Origin: Jeotgalibaca sp052266715
Lineage (GTDB): Bacteria > Bacillota > Bacilli > Lactobacillales > Aerococcaceae
NCBI GenBank assembly: GCA_052266715.1
Contig: JBQPRB010000006.1
DNA: 64,000 bases
Strand: one strand, 5' to 3'
Positions 34,466 through 43,062 of the stretch are shown here, in pieces. The stretch's first letter is position 1. Each line of letters begins with the position of its first letter. The position numbers and the translations under genes are program-made. The notes below the pieces were generated by a model, which was not told where the DNA came from, did no database searches, and saw only the letters and a list, made by a program, of their open reading frames with translations.

Positions 34466-34494
34466 TGGGACTGGAATTTTCATTTCCTTACTGT

Positions 34495-35622
34495 TTATCT
34501 GAGTAAACTATCTGGGTCTGCCATCAGTTCAATCGTTGAATGAGTAATATTTTGCGGTGCAACAATTTGGCGAATTTCTTCTTTCAGTTCTTCTTGTTCT
34601 TCGTGGTTCAATATTTCCGTGCTTAAAGTAACCGCCATTGCATGTTCTTCTCCATCGATGGACCAGATGTGCAGGTGGGAAATACTGTAGACACCCGCTA
34701 GATTTAGAATTTCATTTTCGATTTTTTTCAATTCCACTCCAGTAGGGACAGCTTCCAGGAAGATTTCCACTGTTTTTTTGAACATCGGCCATGCATTATA
34801 AAAAATAAAACCAGCGATTGCGAGGGATAAAATTGGATCCAGGATATACCAATCTGTGAATCTTACGATAAGACTGACAATCAATACCGCTACCCAGCCT
34901 AATACATCTTCCAGGAGATGTAAATTCAACATGGATTCATTTGCGGAAGAGCCTCGACTCATTAACCACGCTGAGTAACCATTTGCGGCAATCGCGAAAA
35001 TAGCCAGCCAGAACATGCCATTGTAGTTGATGGGTTGGGGATTAAGCAGACGCGGGAGCGTATTAATAATTAAAATCGCTGCTCCGAATAAAAGGATACC
35101 ACCCGTAATCAGGGCGCCCAACAAGGAAAAACGTTGATGGCCAAAACTGTATTTTGTATTTGCTTCCCGGGTGGAAATTTTTTGGAAAAGCCAAGCCAAA
35201 CCGACAGAAACAGCATCTCCCAAATCATGGACAGCGTCTGATAAAATCGCTGCACTATTAAAGAGGGCGCCAAAAATAAATTCCAACAACGAGAAAATGA
35301 TATTGATGATGAAAACAAGTTTCATATTTCGAGCAGCGACCTCGCCGGATGAAAAGTCGATTTCGTGTGCATGGTTATGATCATGACCGTGATGATGATG
35401 GTTTTCATGACGTTCATGTTCATGCTCTGCGGGTTCAAGTACGATTTTTTCAAATGCTAGTACGCGTTTCATTTTGGACATATCGATTTTCTCGGGGATG
35501 CTTATATTCCGATGTTTATAATCAATAACTATGCCACTGAATTCAGGTTTTTTATTCAGCCGTGTTTCTAAATCTTCTGCACACTCCTGGCAATGGAAGC
35601 CACGTACATGGTATTCGTTCAT
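34495..35622 (-). CDS. CDF-family divalent metal exporter with HMA-like N-terminal domain
   Basis: 375 residues from ATG 35622 (GGAAGG eleven bases upstream). Residues 1 to about 70 resemble a heavy-metal-associated ferredoxin-like domain (YHVRGFHCQECAEDLETRLN, with C-x2-C). A histidine cluster follows (HHHHGHDHNHAH, about 83-95), then six membrane helices. HDLGDAVSVG and HLLEDVLGW carry the paired metal-binding His/Asp residues of CzcD/ZitB-type zinc exporters. The C-terminal cytoplasmic domain is SHLHIWSIDGEEHAM. Zinc, cadmium or cobalt efflux is likely. An HMA-like domain on a CDF protein is uncommon and may deliver metal. Confidence 0.93.
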   Translation of the reverse strand: MNEYHVRGFHCQECAEDLETRLNKKPEFSGIVIDYKHRNISIPEKIDMSKMKRVLAFEKIVLEPAEHEHERHENHHHHGHDHNHAHEIDFSSGEVAARNMKLVFIINIIFSLLEFIFGALFNSAAILSDAVHDLGDAVSVGLAWLFQKISTREANTKYSFGHQRFSLLGALITGGILLFGAAILIINTLPRLLNPQPINYNGMFWLAIFAIAANGYSAWLMSRGSSANESMLNLHLLEDVLGWVAVLIVSLIVRFTDWYILDPILSLAIAGFIFYNAWPMFKKTVEIFLEAVPTGVELKKIENEILNLAGVYSISHLHIWSIDGEEHAMAVTLSTEILNHEEQEELKEEIRQIVAPQNITHSTIELMADPDSLLR

Positions 35623-35802
35623 GAGATCAGGCACCTTCCTTCCTTCATACATATGATTTTATATTCATACGTATTCTAGCATAAACTGGTATTACTGTAA
35701 ACTAAATGAACGCAAGCCACATATTAATATATGAAGGCATAAAAAGTAAGAGCGCGAGTTCCGGAGGAAAACAACCCTTCAAAACCCGCACTGCCTTATC
35801 TA

Positions 35803-35873
35803 TTATTTTAATTCCACCGGGACGAACCAGTAGTTGTCAAAATTTACATCATTTGTAGGCATCCACGAAAGTG
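35803..35873 (-). pseudogene. Remnant of a second NlpA/MetQ lipoprotein gene (3' end)
   Basis: The minus strand here reads VDAYK, then after a shift DVNFDNYWFVPVELK and stop. It is nearly identical in DNA to the end of the intact gene at 36946 but lacks 26 bases of it, which breaks the frame. Upstream coding sequence is absent. It is evidence of a former duplicate that was mostly deleted. The rest of the gap 35623-35990 holds only a terminator. Confidence 0.8.
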
Positions 35874-35922
35874 TTATTAGAGTCTGTTTAGCGTTAGAGG
35901 ACATGAATTATCGGTAACACAA

Positions 35923-35960
35923 AAAGCAATCAGGGGAAAATTACCATCCCTGATTGCTTT
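35923..35960 (-). terminator. Terminator of the SDR gene
   Basis: AAAGCAATCAGGG and CCCTGATTGCTTT form a 13-pair stem; on the minus strand it is followed by TTTTTG-like sequence just beyond the SDR stop codon. Confidence 0.85.
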
Positions 35961-35990
35961 CTCGTTTATGAGTTTTTTAAAACGCCACTA

Positions 35991-36734
35991 TTATAGGTCA
36001 GAAATCATCCCGCCATCGACCACGAATTGCGAACCGGTTGAATAGCTGGAATCATCGGAAGCCAGATAAATAACCAAGTTTGATACTTCTTCAACTTCGG
36101 CTCTTCTACGTAAAGGAATATCTTTTTCCAATTGTTTTAGATATTCATCCACATCTGATTGGGCAGCCATCGGTGTCTTGATAATGCCAGGATGAACCGA
36201 GTTGACGCGAATGTTGAATTGGCCCAGTTCGGCTGCTGCTCCTTTAGTCATGCCGGTTACAGCATGTTTGGAAGCACTGTACGCAATCGCAGTAGGGGCA
36301 CTCACCAAACCGTCAACAGAGGAGATATTGACGATGGATCCAACGCCGGCTTTCTTCATGGAAGGTACTGTTTTTTGCATGCCTAGGAAAACACCCAGTT
36401 CGTCAACTTTAAACGTCAATTCAAAGTCCTTGACAGTCAATTCTTCCAACGTTTTGAAAATTCCGATTCCGGCATTGTTGACCAGAACATTGATATTTCC
36501 GAAAGCTTCCTCCGTTTTTGCAACCACTTCAATCCAGTTTTCTTCACTGGAAACATCCAATTTTAAAGCAATAGCATTTTCGCCCAGTTCATTGGCTAAT
36601 TGTTGCGCACCCTCGATGTTCAAATCGGTAATTGCAACTTTTGCGCCTTCCTCAACGAATTTTCGAGCATGCATCGCTCCCATACCTTGTGCTGCTCCAG
36701 TGATGATTGCTACTTTACCTTCTAATTTACCCAT
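35991..36734 (-). CDS. Short-chain dehydrogenase/reductase
   Basis: 247 residues, classical SDR. The cofactor motif TGAAQGMG (about 12-19), Asp37 after strand 2 (NAD preference), NNAG (86-89), Ser139, and the Y152-x3-K156 pair (AYSASKHA) are all visible. Ending VVDGGMISDL is typical. It resembles 3-alpha/20-beta-hydroxysteroid dehydrogenase-type enzymes in sequence pattern, but the true substrate is unknown. ATG is preceded by AGGAGGAA. It is a single gene, between the remnant lipoprotein gene and the intact copy. Confidence 0.94.
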   Translation of the reverse strand: MGKLEGKVAIITGAAQGMGAMHARKFVEEGAKVAITDLNIEGAQQLANELGENAIALKLDVSSEENWIEVVAKTEEAFGNINVLVNNAGIGIFKTLEELTVKDFELTFKVDELGVFLGMQKTVPSMKKAGVGSIVNISSVDGLVSAPTAIAYSASKHAVTGMTKGAAAELGQFNIRVNSVHPGIIKTPMAAQSDVDEYLKQLEKDIPLRRRAEVEEVSNLVIYLASDDSSYSTGSQFVVDGGMISDL

Positions 36735-36945
36735 TTCAAATTCCTCCTATTTATAATATCTCTAATTCGAAATGTTTATATTGTACTTAGTTTAGCACCT
36801 GGCTTACTTTTTGTCAACGGGGTGAACTCATCAAATCACTCCTCACATTTATGAAGTAATTTTAACTATTTCGCTGAGTTCTCCGCCTCATCCGGGTAGT
36901 ACTGGGGGATATTATAAAAAAACTCTGAATTTCGTAGTGGCTTAC

Positions 36946-37779
36946 CTATTGTTTCAATTCCTCCGGGATGAACCAATAGTTGTCAAAATTTACATCTGCC
37001 ATATAATCTTTAAAATCCTCTGATTTGTATGCATCCACGACGGCCTGTGTCCAAGCGGTATCTTCTTGTCCTTCATTAACTACAGCGTGGAGAATTAAAT
37101 CTGGTAGAATATCCTCATTTAATAAGCTATCATTTGAACTCATCCCTGCAGCATACAACATACTACCCGGTATGACTCCATAGGCAACATCGGCTAATGA
37201 ACGTGGAATTTGGGCAGAGCCCATCTCAATGATTTCTAGTTTATGAGGATTATCAATAATATCAGTTGGTGTTGATTGCATCGGTTCAACCTCTTCATCC
37301 AACTTAATCCAACCCGCTTTTTCCAAAAGCAAGAGGGCACGTGCAGCGTTGGAAGCATCATCCGGGATGGCTATTTTGTCACCATTGGCAACCTCGTCAA
37401 CGGAATCTTTATTCTCTGAATACATGCCTGTCGGCACAGTCGGAATTGGCGTAATAGGGGTCAAGTGGGCATCAGATTCGGCATTGAAATTGTTCATATA
37501 TGCTAAATGTTGATCAACATTGATATCAACCGCTCCTTCATGTAAAGCCATATCTGCAGATCGTAAATCTGTAAAATCGGTGACTTCAATTGTATAGCCT
37601 TCTTCTTCAAGTATAGGAGCGATCCCTTCTAAAAATAATTCACTGTAGGGGCCAGGTGAGGTTCCAACTTTGATGGTTGTTTTTTCCTCAGCATTTCCAG
37701 CTGCATCGCTATTACCACATGCCGTCAAAGAAATCCCTGCAGCCAGTAAGACCATCAAACTTAAAATCCGTTTTTTCAT
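36946..37779 (-). CDS. NlpA/MetQ-family ABC transporter substrate-binding lipoprotein
   Basis: 277 residues. The signal peptide ends ISLTAC, with Cys21 as the lipid site. The mature part is a typical NlpA/MetQ domain: IKVGTSPGPYSELF, EVTDFTDLRSADMALHEGAVDINVDQHLAYM and the ending VNFDNYWFIPEELKQ. Family members bind methionine or other sulfur amino acids for an ABC importer. No ATPase or permease is next to it, so partners must lie elsewhere. The leader is a T-box whose specifier reads TGC (Cys), which points to cysteine or cystine instead of methionine; this is inference. Ribosome site AGGAGG. Confidence 0.92.
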   Translation of the reverse strand: MKKRILSLMVLLAAGISLTACGNSDAAGNAEEKTTIKVGTSPGPYSELFLEGIAPILEEEGYTIEVTDFTDLRSADMALHEGAVDINVDQHLAYMNNFNAESDAHLTPITPIPTVPTGMYSENKDSVDEVANGDKIAIPDDASNAARALLLLEKAGWIKLDEEVEPMQSTPTDIIDNPHKLEIIEMGSAQIPRSLADVAYGVIPGSMLYAAGMSSNDSLLNEDILPDLILHAVVNEGQEDTAWTQAVVDAYKSEDFKDYMADVNFDNYWFIPEELKQ

Positions 37780-37845
37780 TTTTAAAGTAACCTCCTAATA
37801 ATTTTATTTACCAACCTAAACAACCTTAGTTATCACCTCCTAAAT

Positions 37846-38110
37846 AAAAAGCCCTTAAATCTGGGCACACTGCCACAGATTTAAGGGCGAAATATCTTTT
37901 CACGGTTCCACCTTAATTTTTTCTTATCCAGTACACCGGAAAAACGGTCTATACTGTGTCTGTATAACGGGGACGGCCGACGCAACCTAACCTCATCGGC
38001 TCAATTGCGCAACTCCAAGATGCACTTCCAAACAATGGCTAATATCCCTTCTCAACAATGGGGACTTTCTGTGATTTCCGATTATTTGTACTTTTCTTTT
38101 CATTGTCTTT
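37846..38110 (-). promoter_or_regulatory. T-box leader, apparent specifier TGC (Cys)
   Basis: Reading the minus strand: stem I base AAGA/TCTT, specifier loop GAAG-TGC-A (codon at 38024-38022), upper stem CAAATAAT/ATTGTTTG, the T-box AAGGTGGAACCGTG (37914-37901) and a 13-pair terminator GCCCTTAAATCTG/CAGATTTAAGGGC (37851-37888) with five T. The UGGA of the T-box predicts a U discriminator base, which fits tRNA-Cys. Uncharged tRNA-Cys should allow transcription of the lipoprotein gene. Confidence 0.88.
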
Positions 38111-38220
38111 ATAGGTTGTTTTTTCAAGTTAATTAAAATCTAACAAAAATAAAATTAAAAGTCAATGAGAGAATGGACCTGGATTATGTAAAAGGGTATA
38201 GTTAAAGCGAGGTGATGATT

Positions 38221-38853
38221 ATGTTAAAAGAAGCTTGTGTAGAAAATTTTACCAATGTTCCTGCAGTTATCGAACGTGGTGCCAAACGCATAGAATTGTG
38301 TGATAACTTGGCTGTGGGTGGGACGACACCGAGTGTTGGTGTTATTAAAATCACGACAGAATACTGCTACGAAAAAAATGTATCCGTTATCGTAATGCTT
38401 AGGCCCCGGGGTGGTGACTTTGTTTATTCCCTCATGGAAAAAACGATGATGATGCGTGACTTGGAAGAAATCTGTACTTTGCGTTGTCATGGAATTGCTG
38501 TAGGTGCACTAACTGCGGAAAATGAATTGGACAAACCATTTTTGGAAGAAATTGCAGAAACGGCAAGAAAAAATGATGTGGAACTGGTTTTCCATATGGC
38601 CTTTGATGTAATTCCGGAAGAAAAACAAAGAGAGGCGCTGCTTTGGCTACAAGAGATTGGTTTTACACGAATCTTGACTCACGGTGGCCCGACTGAGAAC
38701 ACGATTTTCAAGAATGCCGCACACATCGCTGAACTCACGGAAATCAGTCCGGAAATGACTATTATGCCGGGCGGTGGCATTACGAAAGACAACCTGACGG
38801 ATCTTGAAAAAGTACTTGAATTTAACGAGGTGCATGGGACGCGAATTGTCTAA
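38221..38853 (+). CDS. cutC: CutC family protein
   Basis: 210 residues from ATG 38221, eight bases after GAGG; ATG 38212 is in frame but too close. A TIM-barrel protein of the CutC family: KEACVENFTNVPAVIERGAKRIELCDNLAVGGTTPS at the start, VMLRPRGGDFVY, and RILTHGGP and IMPGGGI near the C-terminus. CutC was named for copper tolerance, but its biochemical role remains unsettled. It is 3.9 kb from copB. Single gene with terminator. Confidence 0.95.
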   Translation: MLKEACVENFTNVPAVIERGAKRIELCDNLAVGGTTPSVGVIKITTEYCYEKNVSVIVMLRPRGGDFVYSLMEKTMMMRDLEEICTLRCHGIAVGALTAENELDKPFLEEIAETARKNDVELVFHMAFDVIPEEKQREALLWLQEIGFTRILTHGGPTENTIFKNAAHIAELTEISPEMTIMPGGGITKDNLTDLEKVLEFNEVHGTRIV

Positions 38854-38865
38854 CTCAAGTTTAGG

Positions 38866-38890
38866 AGAACCCATAATGGGTTCTTTTTAT
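38866..38890 (+). terminator. Terminator of cutC
   Basis: AGAACCC/GGGTTCT around a five-base loop, then TTTTATT. Confidence 0.82.
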
Positions 38891-39032
38891 TGCGCATATA
38901 ACGGACGATTTTTCTACAAATGAAATAAGTTAATATGTTCTACAATATTCTTAAAGATAGGAGTACGCACGATTGTAAATGCTTGCAAAGTGTTTTATGC
39001 TAGAAACAATAAATAGACTTAGGAGGAACTAC

Positions 39033-40928
39033 ATGTTAAAAATTAGGATATTAGGCGATAAGAGCGAAATTGAAAGCGGTTTAAATTTGGTGTCTTCTAT
39101 TTTGGATATTGAGGTTAGCAGTGAAGGAATTCCAGTTATGATAGAAAAAAATATAGCCTGTCAAAATCAAACATATGGTTATGACGGTGAGAAAGGTACT
39201 ATCACTTACACCAGTACAAATAGTTTTTTCCGCTTGCTGAATTTATGGATAATGGAATATAAAAAATCCAAACCCTTTGAAAAAGAAGAAAAAGTTCAAT
39301 TCGAAAAAACAGGTGTCATGATTGATGCTTCACGGAATGCAGTCATGAATGTATCCACGATGAAGGAATTCTTGTTGCACATGGCGAAAATGGGTCTAAA
39401 TTTGGCCATGCTTTACACGGAAGATACATATGAAGTGAAAGAATACCCTTATTTCGGTTACCTACGTGGTCGTTATACGCAGAAAGAATTGAAGGAATTG
39501 GATGACTATGCGTTCGCTTTGGGGATTGAAATGGTGCCGTGTATCCAGACTCTTGGGCATTTGTACTTGGCCTTGAAATATGAATATGCCAACGCGATTC
39601 GGGATACGTCCGATGTCGTATTGGTGGGGGAACCAAAAACATACGAATTCTTAGAAAATTTGATTCGCACCGCTTCGGCCCCTTTCCGTTCCAACCGCAT
39701 TCATATCGGGATGGACGAGGCGTTTGGATTGGGTTCAGGCGCGTATAAAGCACGTCATGGTATTCGCGACAATTTCTCGATCATGAACGATCATTTGAAG
39801 GAGGTCGTGGCTATTACGGAAAAACATGACTTGGAACCGATGATGTGGAGCGACATGTATTATCGTTTCGGGTCTAAAACAGGGGATTACTATGACTTGA
39901 ATAGCGAAATACCGAATGAAGTGATTGACGAAATCCCACAAGTGGACATGGTTTTATGGGATTATTACCATGAAGATCAAAATACGTATGACATCTTGCT
40001 AGAAAAACATATCGCCATGAAACAAAAAGTCATCTTTGCTGGTGGGATTTGGACCTGGAACGGGATTGCTCCGAATTACGGCAAGACGTTTGAAACAACT
40101 AAATCCGGCTTGGCGAGTTGTAAACGCAATGGCATAAAGGAAGTCTTTGCCACGATGTGGGGGGACGACGGTGGCGAAACACCTATTCTTTCTGCTTTGC
40201 CGGGAATGCAATTATACGCGGAAATGTCTTATCATGATCATTACGACGAAGCACGCCTGGAGGAAGAATTTTTACATAACACGGGCTATACAATGACAGA
40301 ATTTTACACATTGAACGCTCTGGACGAAACGCCGGGGGTTATGAAAAATAACTTGAACACTTCCGCAACTTCGAAGGTACTTTTATGGAACGATCCTTTA
40401 CTGGGTTTGTTCGACAAGGACACGGAAGGATTGGGATTGAGCGCCCACTATAAAACAGTGGCTGAAAAATTGGCACCGTTAGCTACGGATGTTTCCCGCG
40501 AGTTTACGGATATCTTTGCTTTCTATCACCGACTGGCGATAGTGATGAGTACAAAAGCCGATTTTGGTGTGTTGGTGAAACAGGCCTACGATGCCGATGA
40601 TAAAATGGCTTTGGAAAAAGAATTGGATAAAGCCAAAGAATTGAAAAAAAGCATAAACGATTTGCGTTTAACACATCAAAGAATCTGGATGCGCTACAAT
40701 AAACCATTTGGCTGGGAAGTGTTGGATATCCGTTATGGCGGTATTTTCATGCGCTTTGCGACAACAATTGACCGCTTGTCTGCCTATTTGGATGGGACCC
40801 TCGAAGAGATTCCGGAATTAATGGAAGAAAAACTGCCATTCTCGAGCCCTTATGATTTAGGGGAAGGAACATTGGGACGTGGGTTATACAAAGATATGGT
40901 GACTGCGGGAAAACTTTCCGGCGTTTAA
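39033..40928 (+). CDS. Glycoside hydrolase family 20 beta-N-acetylhexosaminidase (GcnA-like)
   Basis: 631 residues from ATG 39033 (TTAGGAGGAA upstream). It removes terminal N-acetylhexosamine by substrate-assisted catalysis. GVMIDASRNAVMNV starts the barrel, and the catalytic Asp228-Glu229 pair sits in HIGMDEA (224-230). Later MWSDMYYRFG, WDYYHEDQ and WTWNG supply aromatic subsite residues. Length and lack of a signal peptide fit cytoplasmic exo-hexosaminidases similar to streptococcal GcnA. Probable role: recycling of GlcNAc- or GalNAc-containing oligosaccharides; NanE/PTS genes of amino-sugar use lie 2-4 kb downstream. Two hairpins follow the gene. Confidence 0.92.
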   Translation: MLKIRILGDKSEIESGLNLVSSILDIEVSSEGIPVMIEKNIACQNQTYGYDGEKGTITYTSTNSFFRLLNLWIMEYKKSKPFEKEEKVQFEKTGVMIDASRNAVMNVSTMKEFLLHMAKMGLNLAMLYTEDTYEVKEYPYFGYLRGRYTQKELKELDDYAFALGIEMVPCIQTLGHLYLALKYEYANAIRDTSDVVLVGEPKTYEFLENLIRTASAPFRSNRIHIGMDEAFGLGSGAYKARHGIRDNFSIMNDHLKEVVAITEKHDLEPMMWSDMYYRFGSKTGDYYDLNSEIPNEVIDEIPQVDMVLWDYYHEDQNTYDILLEKHIAMKQKVIFAGGIWTWNGIAPNYGKTFETTKSGLASCKRNGIKEVFATMWGDDGGETPILSALPGMQLYAEMSYHDHYDEARLEEEFLHNTGYTMTEFYTLNALDETPGVMKNNLNTSATSKVLLWNDPLLGLFDKDTEGLGLSAHYKTVAEKLAPLATDVSREFTDIFAFYHRLAIVMSTKADFGVLVKQAYDADDKMALEKELDKAKELKKSINDLRLTHQRIWMRYNKPFGWEVLDIRYGGIFMRFATTIDRLSAYLDGTLEEIPELMEEKLPFSSPYDLGEGTLGRGLYKDMVTAGKLSGV

Positions 40929-40940
40929 AAAGAGAAAAAT

Positions 40941-40965
40941 GTTATGTCTGGTTCAAAGACATAAC
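40941..40965. repeat. Single hairpin of the AGTTATGTCC type
   Basis: GTTATGTCT/AGACATAAC around a short loop; arms match pair D at 8.8 kb except for the last base. Confidence 0.65.
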
Positions 40966-40968
40966 CGT

Positions 40969-41001
40969 AAACGAGATTGGGAATTATTCCCAATCTCGTT
41001 T
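40969..41001 (+). terminator. Terminator of the GH20 gene
   Basis: AAACGAGATTGGGAA and its exact 15-base complement around a three-base loop. Confidence 0.82.
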
Positions 41002-41044
41002 ATTCGCTTCACTTTAATCTATGAGTAAATTCATAAAGTCTGTT

Positions 41045-41073
41045 TTTAGTCATTGGCATTGATATACTATAAT
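41045..41073 (+). promoter_or_regulatory. Predicted SigA promoter for the MalY/PatB gene
   Basis: TTTAGT (41045-41050), 17 bases, TATAAT (41068-41073), about 22 bases before the start codon. Confidence 0.6.
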
Positions 41074-41095
41074 AGAAAATAAGGAGGCGAAGGTG

Positions 41096-42289
41096 ATGAA
41101 ATATGATTTTACGAAACGCGTTGACAGGAAAAGTACAGGTTCGGCCAAATGGGAAGAAATGTATAAGTGGAATCCGAACGTAGAAACGGGCGTTTTACCG
41201 ATGTCTGTTGCGGACATGGAATTTCAAACTGCTCCAGAAATTACGGAGGGCTTAAAGAGGTACCTGGATGAAGCGGTTTTGGGGTATACAATTCCATATC
41301 CATCTTTCCTGGATGCGGTTATACAATGGCAAAAGGATCGCCACGATTGGGAAATCCAACCTGAATGGCTTGTGAATACGCCCGGTGTCGTGACGGCGTT
41401 TTATGGGGCAATCCGGACTTTTAGTGAAGAAGATGACGGCGTCATAATCTTTAGACCGGTCTATCACCCGTTTGGCCAAGCAATTGCGGATAACCACCGG
41501 ACAGAGGTCAATGTCCCGCTCATTCACAAAAATGGTACCTATGAGATCGATTTTGAAGCTTTTGAGGAAGCTGCCGCAGACCCCAAAAATAAAATTCTGC
41601 TTTTTTGCAGTCCGCACAATCCAGTGGGGCGCGTATGGCGCCGTGAAGAACTCGAAAAGATAGCGGAAATTGCCATCGAACACAATCTTTATGTCATCAG
41701 TGATGAAATCTGGTACGATTTTGTAATGCCTGGTTACACACACACCGTTTTGGCAACCGTTGATGACAGATTGAAAGAGCGGTTGATCACTTGTACCGCA
41801 CCATCAAAAACATTCAACCTAGCGGGGATGATGCTCTCCAATATCATTATCGCGGACCCCGCGTTACGGGAACAATTTCGCCAGGCGATGGCTGAAGTGC
41901 GCATTGACATGGTGGGGATTCTGGGTTACAAAGCTTGCGAGTTGGCTTATACAAAATCTCGGGAGTGGCTGGATGAATTGATTCAGGTTATTCACCACAA
42001 TGCCCAGCTTGTTGAGCAATTTTTTGCTGAACATTATCCTAAAGTTACCGTGACCAAATTGGAAGGTACCTACGTCCAGTGGCTGGATTTTCGTGGATTG
42101 GGGATGACAACTGAAGAGTTGGAAACATTCCTGCACCAGGAGGCCCAGTTCTTCACGGATGAAGGTTATATTTTTGGAGCAGAAGGCAATGGTTTCGAAC
42201 GCATCAACTTGGCTTTGCCGACAACGGCTCTGGCAGAAAATCTGGAACGATTATTAGTAGCATTGAAGAACCTTGATTCTTTGAAATAA
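41096..42289 (+). CDS. MalY/PatB-family PLP-dependent cystathionine beta-lyase
   Basis: 397 residues from ATG 41096, eight bases after AAGGAGG. Fold type I PLP enzyme of the MalY/PatB group that cleaves C-S bonds of cystathionine and cysteine. MSVADMEFQTAPEI and GYTIPYPSFLDAVIQW are typical of the N-terminus; CSPHNPVGRVWRREEL, VISDEIWYDF (PLP-contacting Asp and Tyr) and TCTAPSKTFNLAGM (Lys Schiff base in the SKTF motif) are clear. May release homocysteine, pyruvate and ammonia, linking to the sulfur-amino-acid uptake gene upstream. Own promoter; terminator not obvious. Confidence 0.93.
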   Translation: MKYDFTKRVDRKSTGSAKWEEMYKWNPNVETGVLPMSVADMEFQTAPEITEGLKRYLDEAVLGYTIPYPSFLDAVIQWQKDRHDWEIQPEWLVNTPGVVTAFYGAIRTFSEEDDGVIIFRPVYHPFGQAIADNHRTEVNVPLIHKNGTYEIDFEAFEEAAADPKNKILLFCSPHNPVGRVWRREELEKIAEIAIEHNLYVISDEIWYDFVMPGYTHTVLATVDDRLKERLITCTAPSKTFNLAGMMLSNIIIADPALREQFRQAMAEVRIDMVGILGYKACELAYTKSREWLDELIQVIHHNAQLVEQFFAEHYPKVTVTKLEGTYVQWLDFRGLGMTTEELETFLHQEAQFFTDEGYIFGAEGNGFERINLALPTTALAENLERLLVALKNLDSLK

Positions 42290-42354
42290 GGACTAAATTT
42301 TTGACCTTCGTATCCTTTCTTCTTAAAATGAAGTTAACAGAAGGAGGAATTTTC

Positions 42355-42810
42355 ATGAAAAAATATGTTCGTTTTGGAATAATGATCCTGACATCCACCA
42401 TCATCATGTACTTCCTCATGTATTTGAATGTTTATGAATGGGCTCATGTTTTGATCAGCGAAACCCGTCTTTTTATGGCCTTGATTATGGGGTCTGTCAT
42501 GGCAATTGTGATGCTGGGATTCATGTGGAAAATGTATGACAATAAGAAAATGAATATGGCGATCCTCACTGTCAGTGTCCTGGTTTTCGGTGTCTCCTTG
42601 TGGTTGGTACGCAGTCAAAAAACAGTCGATCAGATTGATTGGATGCAGGCAATGATACCTCACCATTCCACTGCCATATTGACCAGTGAAAGAGCAACGA
42701 TTGAAGACAAAAGAGTCAAGCAATTGGCAGAAGAAATCATCAAGGCACAAGAAGAAGAAATCGCGGAAATGGAACGTTTAATTGAAGAGCTGGAGAATGA
42801 GAAGCAATAG
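42355..42810 (+). CDS. DUF305 domain membrane protein
   Basis: 151 residues from ATG 42355 (AGAAGGAGG upstream). Three membrane helices (about 6-24, 38-58, 66-84) precede a helical DUF305 tail with the core WMQAMIPHHSTAILTSERA, in which the HH pair is conserved and probably binds metal. The C-terminus is acidic coiled coil (EEEIAEMERLIEELENEKQ). Members are often linked to copper-rich gene clusters; copB is 8 kb away. Precise function unknown. Confidence 0.88.
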   Translation: MKKYVRFGIMILTSTIIMYFLMYLNVYEWAHVLISETRLFMALIMGSVMAIVMLGFMWKMYDNKKMNMAILTVSVLVFGVSLWLVRSQKTVDQIDWMQAMIPHHSTAILTSERATIEDKRVKQLAEEIIKAQEEEIAEMERLIEELENEKQ

Positions 42811-42945
42811 TAAAAAACAGATATGAGTGGATTTTTGTAAGGTTGGTAATCATCAGTAACCCTAATGAAAATCAGTTTTAACGCTTCGACATTGAAAGAC
42901 GGCCCATAAGATCCAGACATTGAGCACCGCTTATAATCGTTGTAA

Positions 42946-43062
42946 TTAGAACCTTCCAAGACATATTATCGGATTTGTGGCAATAATATCCACAAAAGCC
43001 CACAAAATAAAAATGACCAAAAGAACGATTACCGTTCCTTTGGTCATTTTTTTAGTCTTCAT
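42946..43062 (-). CDS. Possible 38-residue membrane peptide overlapping the PTS stop
   Basis: ATG 43062 overlaps the end of the EIICB gene out of frame. The peptide would be MKTKKMTKGTVIVLLVIFIL followed by a short tail, a single membrane helix. However, the same DNA contains the terminator of the PTS gene (43009-43053), which can explain the hydrophobic codons. No strong ribosome site. Reported as a low-confidence candidate. Confidence 0.25.
   Translation of the reverse strand: MKTKKMTKGTVIVLLVIFILWAFVDIIATNPIICLGRF
43009..43053 (-). terminator. Terminator of the NanE-PTS operon
   Basis: AAAAATGACCAAA pairs with TTTGGTCATTTTT, with an inner GAACG/CGTTC stem; T run on the minus strand right after the EIICB stop codon. 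Confidence 0.85.

Noticed and set aside
37991..37998. ATG (Met) specifier in the lipoprotein T-box
   Set aside because: That ATG lies outside the best stem I. The pairing AAGA/TCTT and CAAATAAT/ATTGTTTG places TGC at the specifier, and the T-box UGGA fits a U discriminator.
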